From Terasakiella sp. SH-1 (GTDB lineage: Bacteria > Pseudomonadota > Alphaproteobacteria > Rhodospirillales > Terasakiellaceae), in NCBI RefSeq assembly GCF_004564135.1, contig NZ_CP038255.1, forward strand, positions 1,086,501 through 1,150,500: a stretch of DNA of 64,000 nucleotides, given 5' to 3'. A program made the position numbers and the translations under genes. This document shows positions 1 through 7,146 of the stretch, in pieces (position 1 is the first letter of the stretch; each line of letters begins with the position of its first letter). Below the pieces are notes generated by a model. That model saw nothing but the letters and a program-made list of their open reading frames with translations. It did not search any database and was not told the origin of the DNA.

Positions 1-1031
1 TTTGGTGTAGATTCGATCAAGCTCCAACTGGAGTTGTCAAGTTTTCTATAGTGAGCCATACTTAATTGCGCGGTTATATTTCCCTGAGAATCTTTCACAC
101 CTTGGATTCCTAGTGTTGCCCAATTGTCAATAGCTCGAGCAAGCAAGAGTACTTTGTCTGCATAGACCAATGGCATATCTGAAATATATGTGGAAAATGC
201 CCTTAATTGGTTGAATAAAGGTTGAATGCCCGTTTCGGAAAGGTTGTTGTCGACTTCAATTAGAGAAATTTTCCACACATTCAGTCTGTTGTCTTTAAAT
301 TCATCAAGTGCAGAATTGAGTTCTTTGTCGACAAAATAGCCTTTATTTTTGCTAAAATTAACAGTCATAATAGGCTGAACGGTTTTTCCATTATTCGCAG
401 GAATTCCAAAGGTGATTGTGTCTTTGTTTATGTTCTCTGGTAATAAAACAAAAGTGGTCTCCATCTTTTTATTGTCCGATGGCCACATATCTTCGATTAA
501 ATCGACAAGCATTGTTGAGATGCCGAGTGCTTCATCAGCCTTTGCTGCTGTGATCCCTCCAAAAAGTTCTGTAGCACCAATCATTTTTTTTATTAAATCG
601 GCCTTAGCTTCATTCTCCCAGTAGTGAACCACAAGCTTCAGTTTTGGAGGGGTGTTGGGGTTATAGGCGTAGTTTCTTAACAAAGGAAAACTGATTTTGT
701 CTTTCAGTGTAGCAATATTGTTAATGTCATAATTGTTAGACGATTTTGCAGAATACATGAAAAGTGGGATTTTTACCGTATTGTCCCCTTGTATGTATTC
801 CACGTAAATCAATCCATATTTTGCATCACGTCCCCATAAACGATCCCACCAAGAAGGAGCGTCAGTTTTTGGTTCAGACAAAGAAGTAATATTGATATTC
901 AAATATTCATATTTGTGATTAAAATTGAAATCGTTTGTACCTTGTGAAGTAACGTTTATTTTCTCGACTGCATAAGCGGGTAGTGAAAATAAAACTCCAA
1001 TTAATAAAAAGAGCTTGATCATTTTAGACAT
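1..1031 (-). CDS. Exported protein of unknown function, 3' end outside window
   Basis: An open frame of 343 codons runs leftward off the window edge without a stop. The ATG at 1031 has a GGGGA element about 7 bases upstream. A second in-frame ATG lies three codons further on. The first 20 residues form a clear signal peptide (basic start, Leu-rich core, then LPAYA), so the protein should be exported to the periplasm or envelope. The mature part is rich in Asn, Lys and aromatic residues and looks like a soluble beta-rich protein. Trp-Trp-Asp-Arg-Leu-Trp-Gly occurs about 50 residues in. I do not recognise the family. It lies in the same direction as the secreted Sel1 protein upstream, 177 bases away. 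The evidence for coding is the long open frame, the ribosome site and the signal peptide. Confidence 0.75.
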   Translation of the reverse strand, partial: MSKMIKLFLLIGVLFSLPAYAVEKINVTSQGTNDFNFNHKYEYLNINITSLSEPKTDAPSWWDRLWGRDAKYGLIYVEYIQGDNTVKIPLFMYSAKSSNNYDINNIATLKDKISFPLLRNYAYNPNTPPKLKLVVHYWENEAKADLIKKMIGATELFGGITAAKADEALGISTMLVDLIEDMWPSDNKKMETTFVLLPENINKDTITFGIPANNGKTVQPIMTVNFSKNKGYFVDKELNSALDEFKDNRLNVWKISLIEVDNNLSETGIQPLFNQLRAFSTYISDMPLVYADKVLLLARAIDNWATLGIQGVKDSQGNITAQLSMAHYRKLDNSSWSLIESTP

Positions 1032-1208
1032 TGTGCATCCCCATTTTCTACTGTGCTAGTAAGTCGGCAGGTACTCTTTTTATGATTATTATGCGGTAAA
1101 TATTATCACTATACGAGTATAAAGCAATCAATGAATATGGAGTGGTGTTTATCACTACTTATGGGAAGTGCTTGTGTGTCGAGCCTAATTCTCAATCATT
1201 AGGGGAGC

Positions 1209-2159
1209 TTAAAGGCATTCGTCTAAATATGGTTTTGCAGGCTTGTGTCCAAATTCGTAGGAGTATTTGAACCAAGCGCAGGCGGCCTTTCCATTTGCTG
1301 TACGCCCTAAACCGTCTTTCAAAAATATGCCTGTATAAAACATGGCTTTTTTATTTCCAATCTTTGCCAGATGGATAAATTTCGAGAAAGCTTCCGTATA
1401 GTTTTTGTCTTTATATAGCTTGAGAGCTTCTTGAAGATGAGGCTCTCCCTTTTCATTGAACATTTTTATAAAAGCCTGAGATTCTGTATACCCCAATTCT
1501 GCTGCTTTCACGTAATAGAGTTTTCCTTCAAAAACATTTTCCTCTCGTCCTTTTCCGAAATAAAGGCAATTGCCATACTTATGCATGCTACGTTCAAATT
1601 TTTTTAAAGCGGATTTTTCATACCAATCACACGCAATTTTTGCATCTTTTACAACCGCTTTTCCTAGACGATACATATCACCCAAGTGATCCATAGCAAT
1701 AGGATTTCCTGCTCTGGCATAAGGTTGTATTAGGGGTAAAGCTTCTTCAAAGCGTTCTTCTTTTGAGTATAGGTAGCCTAGTATGTCTTTATGGAGTTTT
1801 CCGCCTTTAGAATGCCCAATTTCAAGCAGTTTGATTGCTTCTGAGGTATCTTTTTTTCGGCCCTCTCCTCCAGCAAAACAAACACCTAATTGTGTATAAC
1901 CTTCGGGGTTACCTGCTTCAGCGGCTTTTAGAAACCAATCACACCCTTTGCTTTTGTTATGATGAGAAAAATCATCATTGAAATGCAGTTGTCCCATAAC
2001 AATCATGGCTTCTGTATTCTTGGCCTCAATTAGCCCATTCAACATTTCAAGTGCTTCTTCAGTTTGCCCAAATTCATACAAAGCTTTAGCTCCTTCAACA
2101 CTCTGAGCATAAGAGGGAAGAGTAAAAAGGAATGAAATAAGAAGAATGAGAACTTTCAT
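1209..2159 (-). CDS. Secreted Sel1-repeat (TPR-like) protein
   Basis: 316 residues. Residues 1-18 are a signal peptide ending in PSYA before QSVEG. The rest is a chain of roughly 36-residue Sel1-like repeats, seen as recurring Ala-Met/Leu-Gly-X-Tyr/Cys-hydrophobic patterns followed by Cys-Asp-Trp-Tyr/Phe-X-Lys-Ser/Ala-Ala, for example around residues 70-115, 150-195 and 280-312. Sel1 repeats form an alpha-helical solenoid that binds other proteins. Bacterial exported members often act as adaptors in the periplasm or at the cell surface. No enzyme motif is visible. It precedes the truncated exported gene on the same strand, so the two may be co-transcribed. The partner and pathway cannot be told from the sequence. 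Confidence 0.85.
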   Translation of the reverse strand: MKVLILLISFLFTLPSYAQSVEGAKALYEFGQTEEALEMLNGLIEAKNTEAMIVMGQLHFNDDFSHHNKSKGCDWFLKAAEAGNPEGYTQLGVCFAGGEGRKKDTSEAIKLLEIGHSKGGKLHKDILGYLYSKEERFEEALPLIQPYARAGNPIAMDHLGDMYRLGKAVVKDAKIACDWYEKSALKKFERSMHKYGNCLYFGKGREENVFEGKLYYVKAAELGYTESQAFIKMFNEKGEPHLQEALKLYKDKNYTEAFSKFIHLAKIGNKKAMFYTGIFLKDGLGRTANGKAACAWFKYSYEFGHKPAKPYLDECL

Positions 2160-2195
2160 AATCTTATGCCTTGGAAAATTTTAACCATGTTGAAG

Positions 2196-2987
2196 CTATG
2201 GAAAGTCTACAAGGGTTTTTAGTTGTGTTGGTAAAATTTTTTCACTTCTCCTTACATTTCCTAAACAGGCAGATGAAAGAATTTGAAGAGCTTTTCTTAT
2301 AGCAACAATATCAGGGGTGGTTTCCAGTTCCTTTCCAAGCTCAATCTGTCTAGCAGCTTCAAGGGCTTTGTGAAGATTTTTCTTCAGGTAATGCTGAGTA
2401 GATGAAAGGTGTTTATGGCCTAAGAGATCGCGAATTTCTGTAACCTCACTGATTTCTCCTGTATCGAGAATGTTTACTTTGCTTCGTCTTAGACTGTGGG
2501 AACTGTACTCTTTGGGATCAAGGCCAATGACTTTGACCCAACCTTTTACCAAACGCCGAAGGTGGTCTGTTGTAATCGGTTTGTCTGGTGTTCCTCTCTC
2601 ACTGAAAAAGAGGTAATCCGTATCTCTGAGGTTTGCTAATTTGATCCATTTTTTGAGGACGCGCTGTGTATGTTCTGTTAGGCAAACAAGAACGCCATTA
2701 CCTGTTTTGTGTTGCCTGACAGTGAGATTGTTTTTGATTTCACCATGTATGTTTTGCACATCTGAAACTTTCAGGCTGAGCAGATCGATACCCCGCAACA
2801 TTGTATCAAAACCACATGAAAATAAAGCCAGATCGCGCCATTTTCTCATCCGTTCCAAATTTGTCATGATTTGATTCGCTTCATCAAATTCTATCGGTTT
2901 TTTGGAACCGACCGAAATGCCCTTATTCCAGGGTACGTATGGTTTTTTAGACTTAACAAACGGCGATAACAGCTTTTTGAAAAACAT
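2196..2987 (-). CDS. Solitary tyrosine recombinase/integrase
   Basis: The catalytic domain of a tyrosine site-specific recombinase is nearly complete. The first catalytic Arg is in MLRGIDLLSLKVSDV, the His-X-X-Arg box is in SSHSLRR, the second His is in LLGHKHLSST, and the Tyr nucleophile is in QHYLKKNL. The N-terminal core-binding domain of phage integrases is missing. Instead there is a short PWNKG-type leader. This matches a widespread family of short stand-alone recombinases that carry a PWNKG...RDLALF...LRG signature. I take ATG 2987. An upstream in-frame GTG at 3017, after an AGGG, would add ten residues. A 21-bp sequence with an internal palindrome sits just upstream at 3031-3051 and recurs inverted at 3651-3671, so it may be a recognition site for this enzyme. 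Confidence 0.8.
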   Translation of the reverse strand: MFFKKLLSPFVKSKKPYVPWNKGISVGSKKPIEFDEANQIMTNLERMRKWRDLALFSCGFDTMLRGIDLLSLKVSDVQNIHGEIKNNLTVRQHKTGNGVLVCLTEHTQRVLKKWIKLANLRDTDYLFFSERGTPDKPITTDHLRRLVKGWVKVIGLDPKEYSSHSLRRSKVNILDTGEISEVTEIRDLLGHKHLSSTQHYLKKNLHKALEAARQIELGKELETTPDIVAIRKALQILSSACLGNVRRSEKILPTQLKTLVDFP

Positions 2988-3030
2988 AGGGAACTCAATT
3001 AAGGAATAGATAGTCACTGGCCCTATGTCG

Positions 3031-3051
3031 GCTTTTGATAAAAGCAGACAT
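3031..3051. repeat. Left copy of a 21-bp inverted repeat
   Basis: A 21-base sequence here is found again as an exact reverse complement at 3651-3671. Inside it, GCTTTT-GAT-AAAAGC is itself a near-perfect palindrome with a 3-base centre. It lies between the start of the tyrosine recombinase and the small lipoprotein gene. Recombinase binding site or element end is inference. Confidence 0.7.
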
Positions 3052-3169
3052 TACGATCACGCCTTAAGCGGGAGTAGGGGCGATAGCATTCATTTTATGA
3101 TGGGTGACTAAGCAAGCGTACCTCTATTGCCGCGTTGAACTCAACGTGATTTAGAATAGGGGATTTAGT

Positions 3170-3577
3170 GTGAAGAAATTTGCTTTTGTTGCTGTGATTT
3201 CTGCATTTGCTTTAATGGGCTGTAAAACAGCTGAGCAATCGTTCCAAGAAGCTGGTTTGAAACCATTACCTACCAACGAAATTTTAAAGCTCATTGTCGG
3301 CAATACAACGAACGTTGTTTTGGCGCAAGGAGGCATTCGTGCAACAACATATTTCCGTGAAAATGGAACTATGATTGCGAAAAACAGCCGTGGAGGCTCA
3401 AGTGATGGTACATGGCAAACCAAAGGCGAAAACCAATTATGCGTTAATTGGGCCAAATGGGGCAGAAAATGCGTCAAAGTCTATCCATCGGGAAATGAAT
3501 ACAAGGAAGTTGATGAAGGTGGAAAGCTCTATCTAACGATTACAGGTGTTCGAACGGGTAATCCAGAAGGCTTTTAA
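3170..3577 (+). CDS. Small outer-envelope lipoprotein
   Basis: 135 residues starting at GTG 3170, with AGGGG 7 bases upstream. The first 18 residues are a lipoprotein signal. The lipobox is Ala-Leu-Met-Gly-Cys, with Cys18 the likely acylated residue and Lys-Thr after it, so outer-membrane sorting is plausible. The mature part contains a Gly-rich stretch leading into GTWQTKGENQLCVNW and then a second Cys (KCVKVY), so a disulfide between the two is possible. The GTW...LC...W...C pattern resembles DUF995-like small exported proteins, but I am not sure of the assignment. The gene stands alone, has its own strong terminator at 3610-3648, and lies exactly between two copies of a 21-bp inverted repeat. 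Confidence 0.75.
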   Translation: MKKFAFVAVISAFALMGCKTAEQSFQEAGLKPLPTNEILKLIVGNTTNVVLAQGGIRATTYFRENGTMIAKNSRGGSSDGTWQTKGENQLCVNWAKWGRKCVKVYPSGNEYKEVDEGGKLYLTITGVRTGNPEGF

Positions 3578-3609
3578 ACTGGATTTTGTGTTAGCGACAG
3601 ACTATCTGA

Positions 3610-3648
3610 AGCGGGGAAAGGTTAAAGCCTTTCCCCGCTTTCGTTTTT
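3610..3648 (+). terminator. Rho-independent terminator after the lipoprotein gene
   Basis: A perfect 12-bp stem (AGCGGGGAAAGG paired with CCTTTCCCCGCT) closes a 6-base loop and is followed by TTCGTTTTT. It lies 33 bases after the lipoprotein stop codon. Confidence 0.9.
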
Positions 3649-3650
3649 CT

Positions 3651-3671
3651 ATGTCTGCTTTTATCAAAAGC
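3651..3671. repeat. Right copy of the 21-bp inverted repeat
   Basis: Exact reverse complement of 3031-3051. It directly follows the terminator of the lipoprotein gene and lies 28 bases beyond the 3' end of the broken DUF3732 gene. Confidence 0.7.
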
Positions 3672-3698
3672 AAGGGTAAAAGTCGGAAAATTTCAAAC

Positions 3699-4130
3699 TT
3701 AAGCCTCTGGAGCTAATTCAATAAAGCCTCTAGTTCTCCAACGTGCCCTAACAAAGCTTTCAAAATTATATTCACCTTCAAGATTGAGACCGTCAACGTG
3801 ATCCGAAACAATGATTTGCGGCATTTGACCTGTGTCTAGTTCTATTGCTTCACATTGGATTGCAATTTCACTGAAAAAACGTTCCACAGATTTAATATCA
3901 TCATCCGCATGACCATCTCGTTCAACTGGAACGAGTTCTTCAGCAGAGAATTCTGACTTGTTGTCTCGTGAAGTGTTTGGGAAATATACTTGCGAAGGTT
4001 GATCTAAAAAAAGGATTGGAGGAATTTTACATCGAGTTCCTAGCTTGCAGAATAACGTTTGTAGGCTGATGAACAGCATCAGATGGCAATAAAGCCAGTT
4101 GGCACTACTTCCCATTGATCTTAAAAAAAA
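3699..4130 (-). pseudogene. DUF3732 SMC-like ATPase, C-terminal fragment
   Basis: This frame encodes the C-terminal ATPase lobe of a DUF3732 protein. It begins with LRSMGSSANWLYCHL, the ABC-signature-like region of the family. It continues into the Walker B-like motif ILFLDQPSQVYFP and ends with QIIVSDHVD and a WR...GFIEL tail. DUF3732 proteins are SMC/Rad50-like ATPases, often found in condensin-like or defence gene sets. The fragment is cut from its upstream half by the IS1595-family element at 4133-4852. Reading across the insertion, DGKKIF joins directly to LRSMGSS in frame. With no start or Walker A it cannot make a working ATPase. Confidence 0.85.
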
Positions 4131-4132
4131 CT

Positions 4133-4852
4133 TGATGTTGATCCAGATAACTAAGTTAAATATAGTCTAACCCATTGTTTAATATGACGTAATTGCTCCT
4201 GGTAGTCAGGATTGTTAAAACACCACTCACATTCCTTTAAAAATGGCCCAAAATGTTCTTTGGGAACACCATTGAATTTTCGCATATGTCGTTTCGCTTG
4301 GTTACAGAAATTTTCGATGCCATTGATGTGATTCTTTTTGTCTGCAAAGAGTTTTGAATGGTTAATTCGATAGTGCTTAAAACCGTAAACACCCAGCACG
4401 TTATATCCTCGCCAGCAGTCAGAATAGACGATGCTATCAGGGACGACTTTATCCTGAATGATTGGCATTAAAGTAGATGAAAAAGCATCGGGAATGATCT
4501 TCGTGTAGACCTTCCCTTTTCGCTTTAATAGGCCAAATACCGGGATTTTTCCCGCCGCACCTCGACCACGTTGGCCTTTGCGTCTTCCGCCAAAATAAGA
4601 TTCATCAACTTCGATTTCTCCGCTGAAAATCTCATTGGTATCAAGTTCTAATTGGCGACTAATGATTTCTCGCAGTCGCTGGAAATAATAAATAGCTGTT
4701 TTGCTGTTCACACCAATTAAAGCAGCCGCACATCTGGCTGTCGTCCCTGTGACAAAATGTTCAGCTAGACGATCTTGTTTTGCTAAGCTTAAACGACTTT
4801 TCCTCATAGTACCCATTATAACAGCTAAATGGCGTTATCTGGGTCAGCCCCA
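4133..4852 (-). mobile_element. IS1595-family insertion sequence (about 720 bp)
   Basis: A transposase gene is flanked by imperfect inverted ends. The left end reads GATGTTGATCCAGATAAC and the right end, inverted, reads GGGGCTGACCCAGATAAC (14 of 18 match). The size and transposase fit the IS1595 family. The element splits a DUF3732 gene inside an A/T homopolymer (a run of A then T), so an 8-bp target duplication cannot be recognised with confidence: five Ts remain on one side and eight on the other. Confidence 0.8.
4151..4816 (-). CDS. IS1595-family (ISXO2-like) transposase
   Basis: 221 residues and apparently intact. The N-terminal 60 residues hold a helix-turn-helix-like region (TTARCAAALIGVNSKTAIYYF). 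The catalytic domain has the family's first Asp in EVDESYFGG followed by a basic GRRKGQRGRG stretch. The second acidic site is in YSDCWRGY. The third conserved region, HINGIENFCNQAKRHM, carries the Asn/Glu typical of this family. The length is normal for short IS1595 members. It reads in the same direction as the DUF3732 gene it interrupts. An alternative start three codons downstream (MRKSRL) is equally possible. Confidence 0.9.
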   Translation of the reverse strand: MGTMRKSRLSLAKQDRLAEHFVTGTTARCAAALIGVNSKTAIYYFQRLREIISRQLELDTNEIFSGEIEVDESYFGGRRKGQRGRGAAGKIPVFGLLKRKGKVYTKIIPDAFSSTLMPIIQDKVVPDSIVYSDCWRGYNVLGVYGFKHYRINHSKLFADKKNHINGIENFCNQAKRHMRKFNGVPKEHFGPFLKECEWCFNNPDYQEQLRHIKQWVRLYLT

Positions 4853-5338
4853 AAAATTTTTTTACCATCAGCTCGTGTGTTCCAAAGGTCGAAGTTCTTT
4901 AGGAGGAGCTTTAAGTTTAATGGTTTATATGAAGCTTCAAAATCAAGGTTAATAGACATTTCATTCATAGACTCATTAATGAAAGTCTCAAAATTTTCCA
5001 TTTGGGTTTCAAGACGGTATTCTTTAATCTTATCTTTTAGGTCTTTGACTACCTTCTTTTTAGCGGAAATTTCATCTTCGATGTCCTTTAAAGGCTTCTC
5101 AAGTAAATCTTCTAGGTAGTTCTCGATTTTTAATTTGATCTTTAGTGCCATGCCTTGAATGGATTGGCGTTTACTCATTTCGGTGATTTGATTTTCTAGA
5201 GCCCAAATTTCACTATTGATAGCTGTCAATTCGGCTTTTTTATTCCTGATCTGACTATCAACCTTGTTTTCATTACTCTGGAATGATATTTTCGTATAAG
5301 GGCTGCGTCTCAATTCTGTATTAAGCCACTTCACAGCA
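4853..5338 (-). pseudogene. DUF3732 SMC-like ATPase, second coiled-coil fragment
   Basis: This is the middle to late coiled-coil section of the DUF3732 gene, rich in Lys, Glu and Leu heptads (for example ELTAINSEIWALENQITEM and DIEDEISAKKKVVKDLKDK). It leads to NFDLWNTRADGKKIF, where the IS1595 element interrupts it. The upstream fragment ends at a TAG at 5339-5341. The sequence there contains CTAGCTAG, and removing one 4-base copy restores a single frame reading [20 protein letters not shown] at 5334 could be read as a start, but it is internal to the family's alignment. This is a decayed gene, not a separate protein. Confidence 0.8.
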
Positions 5339-5960
5339 CTATCTAGCTAGTTTATTTATCTCAGGAGCTAGAGGTGATGTGTCACTATGGCCAAATGGGC
5401 ATTCAATAAGAACTTCTTCTGCTGTTTGAGGGTAAGATAACTCCCCAATGTTCTCAGAGTACCTTTTGGCATAGTCGATTGAAGATTGGATGTTTTTTCG
5501 TTCTACTTCCATCGCACGTAGTTTAACGAGTGACTTTATACGGATTTTGTCTAGCTTGTTTAATTGGAGTGAGAACTCGTCAGAAGCCGTATCTACTTGC
5601 AAGACGGTTTCTTTGAAATGGTCTAACCACTTTTTCGGATTTCGTACTAAGGCACTTTCATTTTCTTCTATTAATTGTGTCCCTGTTAATGCGGCATATT
5701 CAGAGAGAAGAAGTCTAAGCGTTTCTTCTTTTTGTTTTTTCTCTACAGCTTTTTTAGGAACGAGGTTTTCCAATCTTTTTAAAGCGGCCCTTTTTTCTGA
5801 CAGTTCTTGCCTTATCAAATAATATTGTTGGTCAACTAATCCTAAAAATATTTTCAAATGTTCAATAACTTGTTCTCGTTTATCTTTTTTATCAAATCTG
5901 TTGAAAAGAGCATGTTTATTTGCCACGAGGTTTTGGTGTTGAAGCATAAATGACGTAAAG
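5339..5960 (-). pseudogene. DUF3732 SMC-like ATPase, first coiled-coil fragment
   Basis: This fragment starts near [19 protein letters not shown], which corresponds to the family's FQQQDEIANK region that normally follows the N-terminal P-loop domain. It runs through a long coiled coil ([18 protein letters not shown] and onward) to the hinge-like IECPFGHSD. In intact members a Cys-X-X-Cys zinc-hook-like motif is common at that point, but here only one Cys is left. The N-terminal domain of about 140 residues with Walker A is gone. At about 5955 the sequence passes into an IS200-like transposase on the opposite strand. The apparent open frame continuing to 6220 is antisense to that transposase and should not be taken as coding. 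Confidence 0.8.
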
Positions 5961-6244
5961 TCTGTGAGGATATGGGCGTTCATATTGTGAAAGGTGTCCT
6001 TGTAACAGATCATGTTCATATGTTTGTCGAAATACCACCGCATATTGCTGTGAGTTATTTTGTTCAACGAGTAAAAGGTCGCTCCTCCCGCAAAGTCCAG
6101 CAGGAATTCCCGGAACTTCGAAAACGCTATTGGGGGCAGAGGTTTTGGGCAAGAGGATATTTCTGCGCAACAAGTGGAAATATTACTGACGATATCATCA
6201 CGGAGTATCTGGACGGACATTCAGAGAAATTACAGCCGTCTTAA
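5954..6244 (+). pseudogene. tnpA: IS200-type transposase TnpA, N-terminally truncated
   Basis: The frame encodes the end of a Y1 HUH single-strand transposase. The HUH metal-binding motif is in [12 protein letters not shown]. The family's [36 protein letters not shown] follows, and the tail ITEYLDGH carries the expected late Tyr. Upstream, the in-frame sequence is [16 protein letters not shown], preceded by a TGA at 5951. About 50 N-terminal residues of a normal 140-150 residue protein are missing. The ATG at 5972 is therefore internal. The break coincides with the loss of the DUF3732 N-terminus, so a single deletion probably removed both. Confidence 0.85.
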
Positions 6245-6257
6245 GACATCGTAGAAC

Positions 6258-6277
6258 CTACCGACATCAGTCGGTAG
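6258..6277 (+). other. IS200-like right-end hairpin
   Basis: Perfect 8-bp stem with loop ATCA just after the TnpA stop. In IS200/IS605 elements such a hairpin is the structure TnpA recognises at the right end. Confidence 0.65.
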
Positions 6278-6377
6278 TGGTTCAGTTTTACAGAGTACTC
6301 CAAATATTGCGTTGTATTAAAGGGTTTCTTAGTGCAGAGTTTTGATCGTAAAGGGAAATGAATTTGACGGTAGGGCT

Positions 6378-7118
6378 ATGAGAAAAATAATACTGGCGCT
6401 GACCCTGATCGGGTTTAGCGTGATCGAAAGCCATGCGAATGACTTGGTCCAGTCAGTCTCTGATTTGCATCCAAAAAAGCAGGTCACACCTGTTCTTATC
6501 GTTGCTCAACCGGATGTTGCGGCCAATCAGACAGCTGAAATTCGTGATCGGCTGGAACAAGCTCTTTATCGCAGCAAAAATATCTTGAAGAGCCGGAAGA
6601 TTACGCTGGCCTATTCGGGCATGCAGAATGTTCAGACTGTCTATGATATGATTGTGAATTTCGCGCAGCCAAGCCTGCAGAATCAGCGTCTGCTGTCTCG
6701 CCTCGGCGTTGACAATATTCTGGTCGGTGAATTCCGCCGCCAGAATGATGAGTTCTTCAAACTATCCCTGCGTATGGTTGAAGTGAAATCCCAGGAAATC
6801 AAAGCGATGACCCGGACCTGTTCCATCCGTAAGTTGGAAGGGCCGGATCAATTTGAAGAGTTAAAGGCTTTCTTCACCCGCAAAGTGATTGCCACATTGG
6901 AATGTTCCTCAGATCTTGGCTCGGTGAATAATGCCAAGCTGGTGAATATCATTGAAAATGATGATGGCGGCGGGGATATCAGCGGTGATTTCGATACACA
7001 CTATCTGATTGACATTCCTTCCTGCTTTGTCGGCAAGACCGACTACTACGGCAGCATGCAGGCCTTACGCAAGAGAACGCCCAAGGGCGCGCAAGACGCA
7101 AGTGCAGCGTGTCTTTAG
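6378..7118 (+). CDS. Exported protein, first gene of the srf-type cluster
   Basis: Starting at ATG 6378 (TAGGG 4-8 bases upstream), the protein has 246 residues and begins MRKIILALTLIGFSVIESHA, a typical signal peptide. An in-frame ATG at 6342 would bury the signal and is less likely. The mature protein has an alpha/beta look: VTPVLIVAQPD is followed by a region on tail or disc order (LLSRLGVDNILVGEFRRQNDEFFKLSLRMVEVKSQEI). This recalls periplasmic proteins that compute a summed response, such as FlgO- or curli-type assembly factors, but I cannot name the family. Two Cys near residues 150 and 176 and two near the C-terminus may form disulfides. It leads the nine-gene cluster, so a role at the envelope end of that system is likely. 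Confidence 0.7.
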   Translation: MRKIILALTLIGFSVIESHANDLVQSVSDLHPKKQVTPVLIVAQPDVAANQTAEIRDRLEQALYRSKNILKSRKITLAYSGMQNVQTVYDMIVNFAQPSLQNQRLLSRLGVDNILVGEFRRQNDEFFKLSLRMVEVKSQEIKAMTRTCSIRKLEGPDQFEELKAFFTRKVIATLECSSDLGSVNNAKLVNIIENDDGGGDISGDFDTHYLIDIPSCFVGKTDYYGSMQALRKRTPKGAQDASAACL

Positions 7119-7146
7119 AGATAACTGAGTTTTTATTGATAGGTTT

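Larger units (their letters stand above)
5951..6286 (+). mobile_element. 3' half of an IS200/IS605-type element
   Basis: The segment contains the C-terminal two thirds of a TnpA gene followed 13 bases later by a perfect 8-bp hairpin at 6258-6277 (CTACCGAC-ATCA-GTCGGTAG). That is the position expected for the right-end hairpin of IS200/IS605 elements. The left end and the TnpA N-terminus are missing. The right boundary is an estimate. Confidence 0.75.

Noticed and set aside
3017..3017. GTG 3017 as the recombinase start
   Set aside because: It adds ten non-conserved residues; ATG 2987 fits the family's short leader better. The point is not settled.
4120..4860. An 8-bp target duplication of the IS1595 element
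   Set aside because: The flanks are A and T homopolymers, and the counts do not match; no unambiguous duplication can be given.
5339..6220. One long open frame of 293 codons on the minus strand
   Set aside because: Its upstream third is antisense to the IS200 TnpA. Only the part below about 5960 has DUF3732 character, so the full frame is not a gene.
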